NCBI RefSeq assembly: GCF_014170375.1
Contig: NZ_LZZW01000015.1
Coordinates: 1-64,000, forward strand
DNA: 64,000 bases
Direction: 5' to 3'
DNA from: Variovorax sp. UMC13
Lineage (GTDB): Bacteria; Pseudomonadota; Gammaproteobacteria; Burkholderiales; Burkholderiaceae_C
Position numbers and translations under genes: made by a program. The notes beneath the pieces were generated by a model. It was given only the letters and a program-made list of their open reading frames with translations, did no database searches and was not told where the DNA came from. This document shows positions 9,357-17,257 of this stretch, one piece after another. Numbering within the stretch: position 1 is the stretch's first letter; each line of letters begins with the position of its first letter.

Positions 9357-10079
9357 TCAGGCGCCCAGCGCCAGATGTTGCCCGTGCAGCGCCTGCGCCG
9401 CGGGCGAAGCCAGGAAGGCGATGGTCTGGGCCGCCACCGCGGTCGACACCCAATCCGAGGGGTTCGCGTCCGGCATCGCCTGCCGGTTGGCCGGCGTGTC
9501 GAGAACGCTCGGCGCGATGCTGTTGACGCGAACGCCGTGCGGCGCGAGTTCGGCCGCCATCGCCTCCACCAGCCGCTGCAGCGCGCTCTTGGAGGCGATG
9601 TAGGCGGACATCGCCGCCAGGCCGCGGCCCGCGACCTTCGCGCTCACCGCGATCACGCTGCCCTGGCCGCGCGCGATCATCAAGGGCGCGAAGGCCTGCG
9701 CCACGGCCACGAAGGACCAGGCGTTGAGATCCATCATCCGGTCCCAGCTCGCGCGATCGAGCGCATGCACCGTCGGCCCCATCTCGAAGCCGCCCGCGGT
9801 GTGCACCACGGTATCGACATGCTGGAACACCTGCGCGATGCGCGCGGCCGCCGCCTTCATGCTGGCGTCGGACGTCACGTCGGCCGCGACCAGCAGATGC
9901 TGCGAGTTGTTGAGTCCCGGAAAGGCATCGACCAGTTGCTGTTCGTTGCGGCCGATGAGCGCGATGCGCGCGCCCTCGTCCAGGAATCGCTGCACCGTCG
10001 CGCGCCCCAACGCGCCTGCCGCACCCGTGATGACGACGTGCGCCGGGGGTGTGGATGAGGAGGAAACAGAAGAGGTCAT
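9357..10079 (-). CDS. SDR family oxidoreductase
   Basis: This 240-residue short-chain dehydrogenase has the cofactor motif VVITGAAGALGRA near residue 15, and a GG motif (VVHTAGGF) in place of the usual NNAG. Its catalytic pair is YIASK (Tyr-x-x-x-Lys) near residue 165, with the Ser upstream in the VSAKVAG block. The tail MPDANPSDWVSTAVAAQTIAFLASPAAQALHGQHLALGA is typical of the family. The start at 10079 is chosen because the extension to 10163 would run into sequence next to tRNA-Lys. The substrate is unknown. Confidence 0.88.
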   Translation of the reverse strand: MTSSVSSSSTPPAHVVITGAAGALGRATVQRFLDEGARIALIGRNEQQLVDAFPGLNNSQHLLVAADVTSDASMKAAAARIAQVFQHVDTVVHTAGGFEMGPTVHALDRASWDRMMDLNAWSFVAVAQAFAPLMIARGQGSVIAVSAKVAGRGLAAMSAYIASKSALQRLVEAMAAELAPHGVRVNSIAPSVLDTPANRQAMPDANPSDWVSTAVAAQTIAFLASPAAQALHGQHLALGA

Positions 10080-10173
10080 GAAGTTTTTTCCAAAGAAGTT
10101 GAGCGGATGGTACGACAGCGCTTTTTCTGTGGCTATAATCGCAGTCTTGCCTGATAGCAGCAATGCTTCTCAG

Positions 10174-10249
10174 GGGCTCTTAGCTCAGTTGGTAGAGCAG
10201 CGGACTCTTAATCCGTAGGTCGAGTGTTCGAGTCACTCAGGGCCCACCA
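10174..10249 (+). tRNA. tRNA-Lys (anticodon CTT)
   Basis: A 76-nt cloverleaf folds with acceptor GGGCTCT/AGGGCCC, anticodon stem GCGGA/TCCGT and loop CTCTTAA (anticodon CTT). It has T-arm GAGTG/CACTC with TTCGAGT and an encoded CCA. The gene marks the last clear core gene; accessory DNA starts at its 3' end, a common integration site for mobile elements. Confidence 0.95.
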
Positions 10250-10267
10250 TTAATTACCAAGAAAATC

Positions 10268-10302
10268 AAAGACTTAGCGAGCAATCGCTGAGTCTTTTTT
10301 TT
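10268..10302 (+). terminator. Terminator after tRNA-Lys
   Basis: A 13-bp stem (AAAGACTTAGCGA / TCGCTGAGTCTTT) with one T-G pair and a GCAA loop is followed by an eight-base T run. Confidence 0.85.
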
Positions 10303-10576
10303 CGCCTGCGCTTCGCTGAGCGCCCGTGTCCGAACCGTGTCCGAAATTTTCTCGTGCCGGTCACCGTCCCGCGCGGGGGGCCTCGCTCGCGCCCCTTGCC
10401 CGGGGCAATGCGGTCTCACTGGCGCTTCGAACAGGATAGCGCGAGATGACCGCCCGCGCGCAAGGCGCGCTCTGCGCGGCCGATGGAGGCGATGGCGCAC
10501 CACTCGGTCTCAGCGCGCGGTGGCCGCGGCCTGAGCCGCACTTCTGAGCCGCACGCCTGGGCCCTGCGGCGGCGGC
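10303..10576. other. Island edge without a gene; contains an 11-bp tandem direct repeat
   Basis: I see no credible gene. Two perfect adjacent copies of CCGTGTCCGAA lie at 10324-10334 and 10335-10345, about 75 bp after the tRNA-Lys end. Confidence 0.5.
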
Positions 10577-11653
10577 TCAGTCCCTCCCTTTCTCCTGCCC
10601 TGCGCCCGACGGCATCTGCCGGGCCAGGAGGTACGCGAAGGCGTCGCCCGCATGCCGCGCAGCCGTGAAGATGGCCGTGCGGTCCTTGCGCAGCACATGC
10701 AGCCACGCCTGAAGACAGACCGCATGACCTTCGACGCTCGCCCCGAGGAGCCCGATGTGACCGAGCACGAAGGCGCTGCCGAGTTCGGCCACGAGCTCCT
10801 CGAACGCATACGCCGCCTCCCCGAAGCGTCCGCCGAATGACCGTGCGAGCCGCTGCGGATGGCCGGTCCAGTGCACCAGCTCGCGCATGGCCGTGGCGCA
10901 ATAGGCTTCGTGACTCGCGAACCGCTCCACGTCAGGCATGAGGATCCTGTCGGCGCGTGGGGCGTATGCCGCGCGCGCGAAGCCGTGGCGGATGTCGGGC
11001 CGGCATCCGCCGATCAGGCGCATCGCCCCCTCCACGGGCGAGCATTTTTTCCCCGGGCTCTGCGCTGGCTGCGCGCCGTGCGCCCTGGCCTGCGGCAAGC
11101 CTGCGATCTGCGCCACGTTGAACAGCCAGAACGGCTTGCACAGCACGACACCGGGCGGGCGCCGCGTGCGGTCGGCCACGCCGTCGATGTCCTCGGGCGC
11201 TTCTGCGCGCCACGCCTTGCGCTCGAAGTGCGCGCACATGACGGCCCTCTCGCCGCGACGCACCTGCGCGCCAAGCGCCCACGCCTGCCTGTGCGTGAGC
11301 CAGACGTTCGATGGATAGGCATGTTCGATGGCCGCATCCCAGAGCAGCAGCACATTTGCCCCATAGTAGTGAAGCCCGGTCGATGCGTTGCGCGGCACGC
11401 CGCGCGAAGCCGCCCGCGTCCAGCGCGCGCGAAAGACGTTGTCGCCCTGGGCCAGCATGGTGACGATGCGGTCCGTCACGTCCTGGCGCACGTCTGTGCG
11501 TTGATCGCACCATTGCCCGGCTGCCGGGGCCCGCCCAGTCACTGCCTTGGGAGAGTCCTCGGGGGGTGCGGGGGGAACGCCCGCGGATGTGCGGATGTCC
11601 GCGCACGATGTGCGCGAGGCCCCGGGGCTGGAAATGGGTGGAGTTGTGCACAT
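10577..11653 (-). CDS. ArdC-like (DUF1738) antirestriction protein with altered HExxH motif
   Basis: This 358-residue protein has the two-domain ArdC layout. The N-terminal ssDNA-binding part (about 60-185) carries DVTDRIVTMLAQG, RNASTGLHYYGANVLLLW, the WLTHRQAWALGAQVRRGE block and the FWLFNVAQIAGLP hinge. The C-terminal zincin-like part carries MRELVHWTGHPQRLAR and a downstream EELVAELGSAF. ArdC proteins protect incoming plasmid or ICE DNA from restriction. Family members usually have HELxH; here the first His is Arg (CGC codon), so zinc binding may be lost. The start at 11653 has AAAGG upstream. It is the first gene of the accessory region, facing the tRNA. Confidence 0.82.
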   Translation of the reverse strand: MCTTPPISSPGASRTSCADIRTSAGVPPAPPEDSPKAVTGRAPAAGQWCDQRTDVRQDVTDRIVTMLAQGDNVFRARWTRAASRGVPRNASTGLHYYGANVLLLWDAAIEHAYPSNVWLTHRQAWALGAQVRRGERAVMCAHFERKAWRAEAPEDIDGVADRTRRPPGVVLCKPFWLFNVAQIAGLPQARAHGAQPAQSPGKKCSPVEGAMRLIGGCRPDIRHGFARAAYAPRADRILMPDVERFASHEAYCATAMRELVHWTGHPQRLARSFGGRFGEAAYAFEELVAELGSAFVLGHIGLLGASVEGHAVCLQAWLHVLRKDRTAIFTAARHAGDAFAYLLARQMPSGAGQEKGRD

Positions 11654-12489
11654 GGCCGGGCCTTTCTGCGGGGTATGCCGCGGTGGTTGAACATCTGCCT
11701 TCGGAGCCGCCTCGGCGCATGAGGAGCGAGCGCAAGGGCCGATGTCCGGCAAGCGACCGGAAGCCGCAGCCGAGCGCAGCGAGGACCGGGTGAGGACGGT
11801 GGCGAAGCCCGAAGTGCTGGACAGCGAACCGGGCGAGCTATGCGTCGATGAAGAGGTGGTCCGCAGGCAGTCCAGCGCGGCATGCCCCGCCTTGGCCCTG
11901 TGGGCCAACCGGATTCATGGGTACGGCACTCGAATGTGGCACGCGATGTGGCACTCGGATGTGGCACGCGGACGCGGCATTCGCCCGTGGACTGCGGCGC
12001 AGCGCCCCTGCACGAAGGACGCGGGAGCGCGCGACATCAGGCCGGGGCGCGTCTAGCGCCATGGGTCGCACGGCGTCGAAGCCTCGGCCTGCAGGATGCC
12101 GGAAAGCGCATTGGCAAGCCGCCATGGCTGCGACCGCGCGCAGGCTTTGCGGCGCTCCCAGCAGGTCGAAGAGCTTCCCGAGTGACCGGCAGAAGGCCAC
12201 TGAGCGGACAGTCCCCTCATGCATCCATCCCTCCAGGGTATTTGAGGGCAAGCCCAGGACCTCGCGATATCCCAGAGATGAAAAGACTCAATGACCTAAG
12301 AAAAATTGACTTGAAACCCTAGATATCGCAATACTGAATAACCTAAAAACAGCCGTCCGAGTCCGCCATGGCTACACCGTCTGAAAGCGTCGCCGCATCG
12401 CTTGCCGTCCTGACGACGCTGCAGGATCAGGACGTTGTTGCGAGCCGCACGAGCCTGATGCTCCGTACGCACCGGCAGCGGTCTCTCAG
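11654..12489. other. Long gene-free stretch with 13-bp tandem repeats
   Basis: About 840 bp. Overlapping frames here have no recognisable domain or ribosome site. The visible structure is a set of four 13-bp repeats at 11932-11983. Around 12285-12345 the DNA becomes clearly AT-richer, which may mark a promoter or an old junction. Confidence 0.5.
11932..11983. repeat. Four tandem 13-bp repeats (iteron-like), consensus GATGTGGCACGCG
   Basis: Units start at 11932, 11945, 11958 and 11971. The two middle units differ at one base, the first at one or two, and the last is more diverged. They lie in a gene-free stretch of the accessory region upstream of the ArdC-like gene. Such arrays can bind replication, partition or regulatory proteins. 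Confidence 0.7.
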
Positions 12490-12863
12490 CTGACGCCACC
12501 GGATGGCGATGAACTGCAAAACGCTGACGTTCCCACCGATGGGGCAAGGCAGGAACTGGTAAAGGACTGCACCGCCTTCGCGAACGCGGGTGGTGGGACG
12601 ATCCTGTATGGGATGGCCGAAGAAGACGTCGAGGGCGCACCTGCGGCAGCGTCACCCTCCCCCGTCACCGCCCCAGGTGTTGGCGGCGACTCGCTCACCG
12701 ATGTCTTCGGAAGCAACACAAGCCCGCCCCACTGGGCCGGTTTGAGATCACGGAGATCGCCGTGCCTGGCGGTCGGATCGTCGCTGTTGAGATCGAAGCT
12801 TCATCGACGGCACATCAAAGTCTCCTCGATCGCCGGAACTACAACGTGCAGGTCCAGCACTGA
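12490..12863 (+). pseudogene. Remnant of an AlbA_2-domain (Schlafen-like) ATP-binding protein
   Basis: Frame 1 encodes RQELVKDCTAFANAGGGTILYGMAEED, a clear match to the AlbA_2 core, in which a Lys/Glu strand leads into AFAN-x-GGG-x-hydrophobic-x-G. After about residue 60 the similarity moves to another frame: RFEITEIAVPGGRIVAVEIE then TAHQSLLDRRNYNVQVQ, the next part of the same domain, ending in TGA at 12861. The N-terminus and the entire C-terminal half (typically 300 or more residues) are missing. The gene is frameshifted and truncated, a sign of decay in the island. Confidence 0.65.
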
Positions 12864-13317
12864 GCCGATGCTCGACTTTCGGATCCGCGATGTCATGCGT
12901 CGTCGAGGTCGCACCCTGTTGAGTTCGGCGCCGGGTCGATAGCCGCAGGATTGTGCGCGCTCACGGTCTGGGGAGACTAGCGCGCAGGCCTCGAAGCGGC
13001 TTGGCCTGTCAGGGCGAGGTTCAGACTTCGCGAGGCCGTGCTGTTTCCAGTCGGAACAGCATCACCCCCGTTTCCCCACTCAAGGTGCTCTTGACTGGAA
13101 CGGGCACTCCTTGGACCGAGCAGATGCTCAACCCGGGTCCGACATCCAGCTTGGCGGCGCCTTTTTGCATCACACGCAACACAGCAGCGGATGCCGTCTT
13201 GCATGGCGGCAGCGATACGTTGCCGGTCGCCCCACTGTTTGCATACGGCGCACGCGTTGCACATGCGATGAAGTTCTCGGAGGATTCGTGCACCCACCGT
13301 CCCCACCAAGGCCCCCC
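12864..13317. other. Gene-free stretch upstream of the ABC transporter operon
   Basis: About 450 bp with no credible gene. A small inverted repeat TCAAG-GTGCT-CTTGA lies near 13079-13093 and could be part of a control site for the operon starting at 13318. Confidence 0.4.
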
Positions 13318-14109
13318 ATGAAGTTCTACTTCCACGCTGCCACGCGACGCCGCCAGTGCACCGTCCTGCTTATTTTCTCCAGCCTCAGCCTGTGGGCAGG
13401 AGCCGCCTGCGCACAACCCACGTATCGGATCGCGACGGAGGGGACCTATCCGCCGTGGAGCTTCAAGGATTCGCAGGGCACGCTGCAGGGCTGGGACGTC
13501 GACATCGCCAAGGCGCTGTGCGAACGGATGCGGGCCCGGTGCGAGATCGTCGCGCAAGACTGGGACGGGATCATTCCGGGGCTCATGGCGCGCAAGTACG
13601 ATCTGATCGTGGCGAGCATGGCGATTACCCCGCAGCGTCTGCAGCGCGTGGATTTCTCGGACAAATACAAGGAGACGGTCTCGCGCTTCATCGCCAGGAA
13701 GGGCACGCCTGCGGACGTGAGCCCGGACGCGCTTGCCGGAAAGGCAATCGGGGTGCAGCGCGGTTCGATCCAGGCGGGCTATCTCACGCAGAACTACAAG
13801 AACGCCAACATCAAGTTCTATGACACGCCGCAAGCGGCCGAACTTGATCTCGTCGCCGACCGGGTCCAGTACATCTTTGGCAATGTGGTCACGTATCACG
13901 TCGGCTTCATGACGACCCCGCAGGCGAGCGACTTTGCATTCACTGGCCCGGACATGAAGGGCGGCCTCCTGGGCGAAGGCAATGGCATCGCCATGCGCAA
14001 GGGTGACGCCGAGATGCGCGCCAGGGTGAATGCCGCGCTGGCCGCCATTCGCGCCGACGGCACGTACGATCGGATCACGGCGAAGTACTTTCCGTTCAAG
14101 CTGATGTGA
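13318..14109 (+). CDS. Amino-acid ABC transporter substrate-binding protein (SBP family 3)
   Basis: This 263-residue periplasmic protein has a signal peptide (cut near AACA|QP, residue 26). The SBP_bac_3 fold starts YRIATEGTYPPWSFKD, with GWDVDIAKALCERM and the DWDGIIPGLMARKYDLIVASM block, followed by VDFSDKY. It resembles lysine/arginine/ornithine- or opine-binding proteins. In this family, ligand class cannot be read reliably from sequence. It is the first gene of a five-gene operon with two permeases, a BacA-like enzyme and an ATPase. The start at 13318 is next to AAGG and gives a proper signal peptide. Confidence 0.9.
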   Translation: MKFYFHAATRRRQCTVLLIFSSLSLWAGAACAQPTYRIATEGTYPPWSFKDSQGTLQGWDVDIAKALCERMRARCEIVAQDWDGIIPGLMARKYDLIVASMAITPQRLQRVDFSDKYKETVSRFIARKGTPADVSPDALAGKAIGVQRGSIQAGYLTQNYKNANIKFYDTPQAAELDLVADRVQYIFGNVVTYHVGFMTTPQASDFAFTGPDMKGGLLGEGNGIAMRKGDAEMRARVNAALAAIRADGTYDRITAKYFPFKLM

Positions 14110-14113
14110 CGGC

Positions 14114-14794
14114 ATGGCAGAAGCAGACCTTCTCCACGGTTTCGGCGGGCAGCTGATGCGGGGCGCAGCGACCACGGTCCAGTTGGCACTGGCCTCCCTG
14201 GCGGTCGGCACGCTGCTGGGTGCCGGGGGCTGCTGGCTGCAGCTCTCGACCCGCACGGCCCCGCGAACGGTGGGCTATGCCTACGCCGCGGTCATCCGAA
14301 GCGTGCCCGACCTCCTGCTTGTCTTCGCCGTCTTCTTCGGCGGTGCCATGACGCTTGCCACCTTGACCGGTCGTCATGTCGAGGTCGATGCGTTTCTCGC
14401 CGGCGCCATCGCGCTGGGCCTGTCCTTTGGCGCCTACGCGTCGGAGATCGCGCGGGGAGCACTGCTCAGCGTTCCGGATGCCCAGCGCGAAGCCGCGAAG
14501 ACGCTGGGCCTGAGTCGGGCGCAGACCATGTGGACGGTCACGCTGCCACAGGCAGCGCGCGCCGCCCTGGCCCCCTTCGGCAACCAGACGATCGTGCTGC
14601 TCAAGCAGACGTCCATCGTCTCCATCGTCGGGTGCGACGAGGTCATGCGCAAGGCGGCGGAGGCCTCCGGAGCCACGCGCGAACCCTTCACTATGTACCT
14701 TGCAGCCGCCTGCATCTACCTTGCGCTGACGGGCATCATGAGTCTGGGGCTCGAGTGGACTGAGCGCCGGGTCTCGCGCCTCGACACACGGTGA
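14114..14794 (+). CDS. Amino-acid ABC transporter permease (HisM/ArtQ type)
   Basis: This 226-residue inner-membrane permease has about five membrane helices. The conserved EAA loop reads GALLSVPDAQREAAKTLGLSRAQTMWTVTLPQAARAALAPFGN, at about 115-158, where the ATPase docks. The start is 4 bp after the binding-protein stop, so translation is probably coupled. It pairs with the following permease to form a heteromeric channel for a polar amino acid or related compound. Confidence 0.92.
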   Translation: MAEADLLHGFGGQLMRGAATTVQLALASLAVGTLLGAGGCWLQLSTRTAPRTVGYAYAAVIRSVPDLLLVFAVFFGGAMTLATLTGRHVEVDAFLAGAIALGLSFGAYASEIARGALLSVPDAQREAAKTLGLSRAQTMWTVTLPQAARAALAPFGNQTIVLLKQTSIVSIVGCDEVMRKAAEASGATREPFTMYLAAACIYLALTGIMSLGLEWTERRVSRLDTR

Positions 14795-14800
14795 ACGGCA

Positions 14801-15481
14801 ATGTTTGACATCAGTTTATGGTGGTCGGCCATGCCAGCGCTGATCAACGGTGCGTGGCTCACGCTGACGCTCACCACCCTTGCCGTGCTGGCGGGCATCG
14901 CACTGGCCCTGCCGGTGGCGATGTGCCGCAACGCGCCGCTCGCGGGGCTGCGCGCAATAGCCAATGCCTACATTCTGTTCGTCCGCGGCACGCCAGCGTT
15001 GGTCCAGCTCTTTCTGCTGTATTACGGCTCGGGCCAGTTCGAACTGATACGTCACTCTTTCATGTGGCCCGTGTTGCGCGATCCCTTCTGGTGCGTAGTG
15101 ATCGCACTCGGACTGAACTCCGCCGCGTACACGGGCAAGACGCTGGCGTCTGCGCTGGCCACAGTTCCCGCCAGCATGCGCGAAGGCGCGTTCGTGCTCG
15201 GTCTCAGTCGACTGCAGGCCTTCTGGCAGATCGAGCTTCCCCTGGCCGTGCGATCGGCTTTGCCGGTTCTCGGCAACGAGATCGTCCTGACCTGCAAGGC
15301 GACGTCGCTCGCCAGCACCGTGACCCTGATGGAGCTCACGGGGACCGCGCGGCTGCTCGCGGCCGAGTCCTATGCACCGTACGAAGTCTTCTTTGGTGCG
15401 GGGCTCGTCTATCTGGCGCTCAACTACACCGTGCTGCACGGCATGCGCCGGCTGGAAAAGTTCCTGGGCCGCTCGCGCTGA
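14801..15481 (+). CDS. Amino-acid ABC transporter permease (HisQ/GlnP type)
   Basis: This 226-residue inner-membrane permease has the EAA loop MREGAFVLGLSRLQAFWQIELPLAVRSALPVLGNE at about 127-160 and the N-terminal TLTLTTLAVLAGIALALPVAM helix. The start is 6 bp after the previous stop. It is the second transmembrane subunit of the same importer. Confidence 0.92.
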   Translation: MFDISLWWSAMPALINGAWLTLTLTTLAVLAGIALALPVAMCRNAPLAGLRAIANAYILFVRGTPALVQLFLLYYGSGQFELIRHSFMWPVLRDPFWCVVIALGLNSAAYTGKTLASALATVPASMREGAFVLGLSRLQAFWQIELPLAVRSALPVLGNEIVLTCKATSLASTVTLMELTGTARLLAAESYAPYEVFFGAGLVYLALNYTVLHGMRRLEKFLGRSR

Positions 15482-15491
15482 CGCCATTCAT

Positions 15492-15527
15492 CCCGTCATA
15501 CCCATCACACCCATCACACCCATCACA
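15492..15527. repeat. 9-bp tandem repeat CCCATCACA (three perfect copies plus one degenerate)
   Basis: Perfect copies start at 15501, 15510 and 15519, and a diverged copy (CCCGTCATA) precedes them. They fill most of the 55-bp gap between the permease stop and the start of the BacA-like gene, where a ribosome site would be expected. Confidence 0.85.
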
Positions 15528-15536
15528 CCTCGCTCC

Positions 15537-16124
15537 ATGAACTTCATCACCCTCGGCCCCGCAGGCAGCAATCACGAAGTCGTGACGCATCGCTACCTGG
15601 CGCTTCACGGCATCCGCGAACGCGCGAGCGTCGCCCTGACCCGCGATTTTGAGCAAGGCGCCCAGGCAGTGCTGGATGGCAGTGCCGATTTCCTGGTCCA
15701 GTGCGCCGTACACCCGGCTACCGGTCCTACCGTGGCGAGGTTCTTCGATGGCCTGTACGTGATCGATACCTTCATCTCGGCCAGTCAGGACCTCGCGATC
15801 ATTCAACGCAACGATGTCGAACGGCCGCTGTCACTCGCTGCCATGCGCCCGACGCTCGACTACATCGAACGCGGCCAGTGGGAGCGCATTGAACTGGTGG
15901 ACACTGTCGCCGAGGTCACCGAGGGACTGGCCCAGGGAACGTACGAAGCCGGGCTCGGCTACGCCTCGATCGTTCAGGCCCATGCCGAACGCCTGCGCGT
16001 CGTGCAGTTCATCGGCACTGTCGACGACGCATGGCTGGTCTACGGCCGGACTCGCTTGAGCGAGGGTCGCATCACGGCGTGGCGAGACAGCCCCGCAGGC
16101 AGAGTCTTCCGCCGGGAGGCTTGA
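15537..16124 (+). CDS. BacA-like / prephenate-dehydratase-fold enzyme (possible non-aromatising decarboxylase)
   Basis: This 195-residue protein begins MNFITLGPAGSNHE, the LGPxGxxxE entry motif of the prephenate dehydratase (PDT) fold, and keeps the two-lobed PDT layout. I do not find the Thr-Arg-Phe catalytic motif of true PDTs, and there is no ACT domain. The end, with Trp166 and Tyr169-Gly170-Arg171, recalls from memory the W-x-L-F-G-K end of bacilysin BacA, which decarboxylates prephenate without aromatising it. It lies between a permease and the ATPase of one operon and just upstream of an ADC synthase. A 4-amino-4-deoxyprephenate substrate is inference. No clear ribosome site precedes the ATG. 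A plain PDT-fold ligand-binding protein is the main alternative. Confidence 0.65.
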   Translation: MNFITLGPAGSNHEVVTHRYLALHGIRERASVALTRDFEQGAQAVLDGSADFLVQCAVHPATGPTVARFFDGLYVIDTFISASQDLAIIQRNDVERPLSLAAMRPTLDYIERGQWERIELVDTVAEVTEGLAQGTYEAGLGYASIVQAHAERLRVVQFIGTVDDAWLVYGRTRLSEGRITAWRDSPAGRVFRREA

Positions 16125-16126
16125 AC

Positions 16127-16873
16127 ATGGCCAAGCATGAACCTTCGACGGTGATCGCCGTGACCGGCATGTCCAAGCATTTCGGCGCACATCGGGTGCT
16201 CAACGACATTCATCTGAACGTTGCGGCTGGACAGCGCGTGGTCGTGTGCGGGCCGTCCGGCTCGGGCAAATCGACCCTCGCACGTTGCATCAGTGGCTTG
16301 GAGGGCTACGGCAGCGGCACTCTCACGGTCAACGGGACCCTCGTTTCACCGCGGATGCGCCATGCGGATCGGGTACAGGTGAACATTGGCATGGTGTTCC
16401 AGCAGTTCAACCTCTTTCCGCATCTGAGTGTGCTCGAGAACTGCATGTTGGCCCAACGCTGGGTCAGGCGTCGTCCCGGTGAAGAGGCCAAGCGCATCGC
16501 GCTGGAGCATCTCGAGAGGGTGCGGCTGGCTGACAAGGCATCAGCCTATCCGGCCCGGCTGTCAGGCGGACAGCAGCAACGGGTCGCAATTGCCCGCGCA
16601 CTCTGCATGAATCCATCGGTGATGCTGTTTGACGAAGCCACTTCCGCGCTGGACCCGGAGATGGTCAAGGAGGTGCTGGACACGATGATTGCGCTGGCGA
16701 GCGAAGGCATGACGATGGTCTGCATCACCCACGAGATGGGCTTCGCGAGAGCGGTGGCCGACAAGATCGTGTTCATGGACGGTGGGCAGATCGTGCATGA
16801 AGCTTCGCCCGATACGTTCTTCGGTGAAGACGCGGACCCGCGCGTCCGAAAATTTCTCCGCCAGGTTCTCTAG
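16127..16873 (+). CDS. Amino-acid ABC transporter ATP-binding protein (GlnQ/HisP type)
   Basis: This 248-residue ATPase has Walker A GPSGSGKSTLARCI at about 42-55 and a Q-loop at GMVFQQFNLFPHLSVLEN. It has the signature LSGGQQQRVAIARAL, Walker B VMLFDEATSALDPE and the H-loop CITHEMGFAR. That is the standard polar-amino-acid subfamily. The start at 16127 follows GGGAGG with good spacing; the upstream stop overlaps closely, so it is coupled to the BacA-like gene. It powers the two permeases of the same operon. Confidence 0.94.
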   Translation: MAKHEPSTVIAVTGMSKHFGAHRVLNDIHLNVAAGQRVVVCGPSGSGKSTLARCISGLEGYGSGTLTVNGTLVSPRMRHADRVQVNIGMVFQQFNLFPHLSVLENCMLAQRWVRRRPGEEAKRIALEHLERVRLADKASAYPARLSGGQQQRVAIARALCMNPSVMLFDEATSALDPEMVKEVLDTMIALASEGMTMVCITHEMGFARAVADKIVFMDGGQIVHEASPDTFFGEDADPRVRKFLRQVL

Positions 16874-17257
16874 TTTCAGCACCGGCCGGGCTGGCGCCAG
16901 CATCGCGCGGGTCTCGTCGCTCATTGGTGTTGCCGGGCCATGCCTGTCGACGGGTGCGAGACGGCCGGGCCTGCCGGCACCACGCTGCGAACTCGAGCCA
17001 CGAGATGGCCAGACGTGGTCTCTCAACCGAATCCTCAAAGGTGTGCATCGCACCGACCCTGTCGGCGAGCAACCAACCGAACCAATGCCCGTGTGACGAC
17101 GAGATCCTCGTCGTCCCTACGCCAGGAAGCGACGGGCAACGCCTCAGTTCCAGGGGACCGGGGGCCAGCCGTCAGGCATGCCTAGCAAGAATGGGAGTTG
17201 GCCTGGCCTGCGAACGTGCGCACCATAGGAATACCAAGAGATGCAAAGGACGCCGCC
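16874..17257. other. Intergenic region upstream of the ADC synthase gene, with two palindromes
   Basis: About 380 bp with no gene. It contains a perfect 9-bp inverted repeat GACGACGAG-ATC-CTCGTCGTC at 17095-17115 and the palindrome AGGCATGCCT at 17174-17183. Both are candidates for regulator binding in front of pabAB. Confidence 0.55.

Noticed and set aside
13021..14256. Minus-strand frame of 411 residues opposite the binding-protein gene
   Set aside because: It is the antisense shadow of the ABC substrate-binding gene; no domain recognised.
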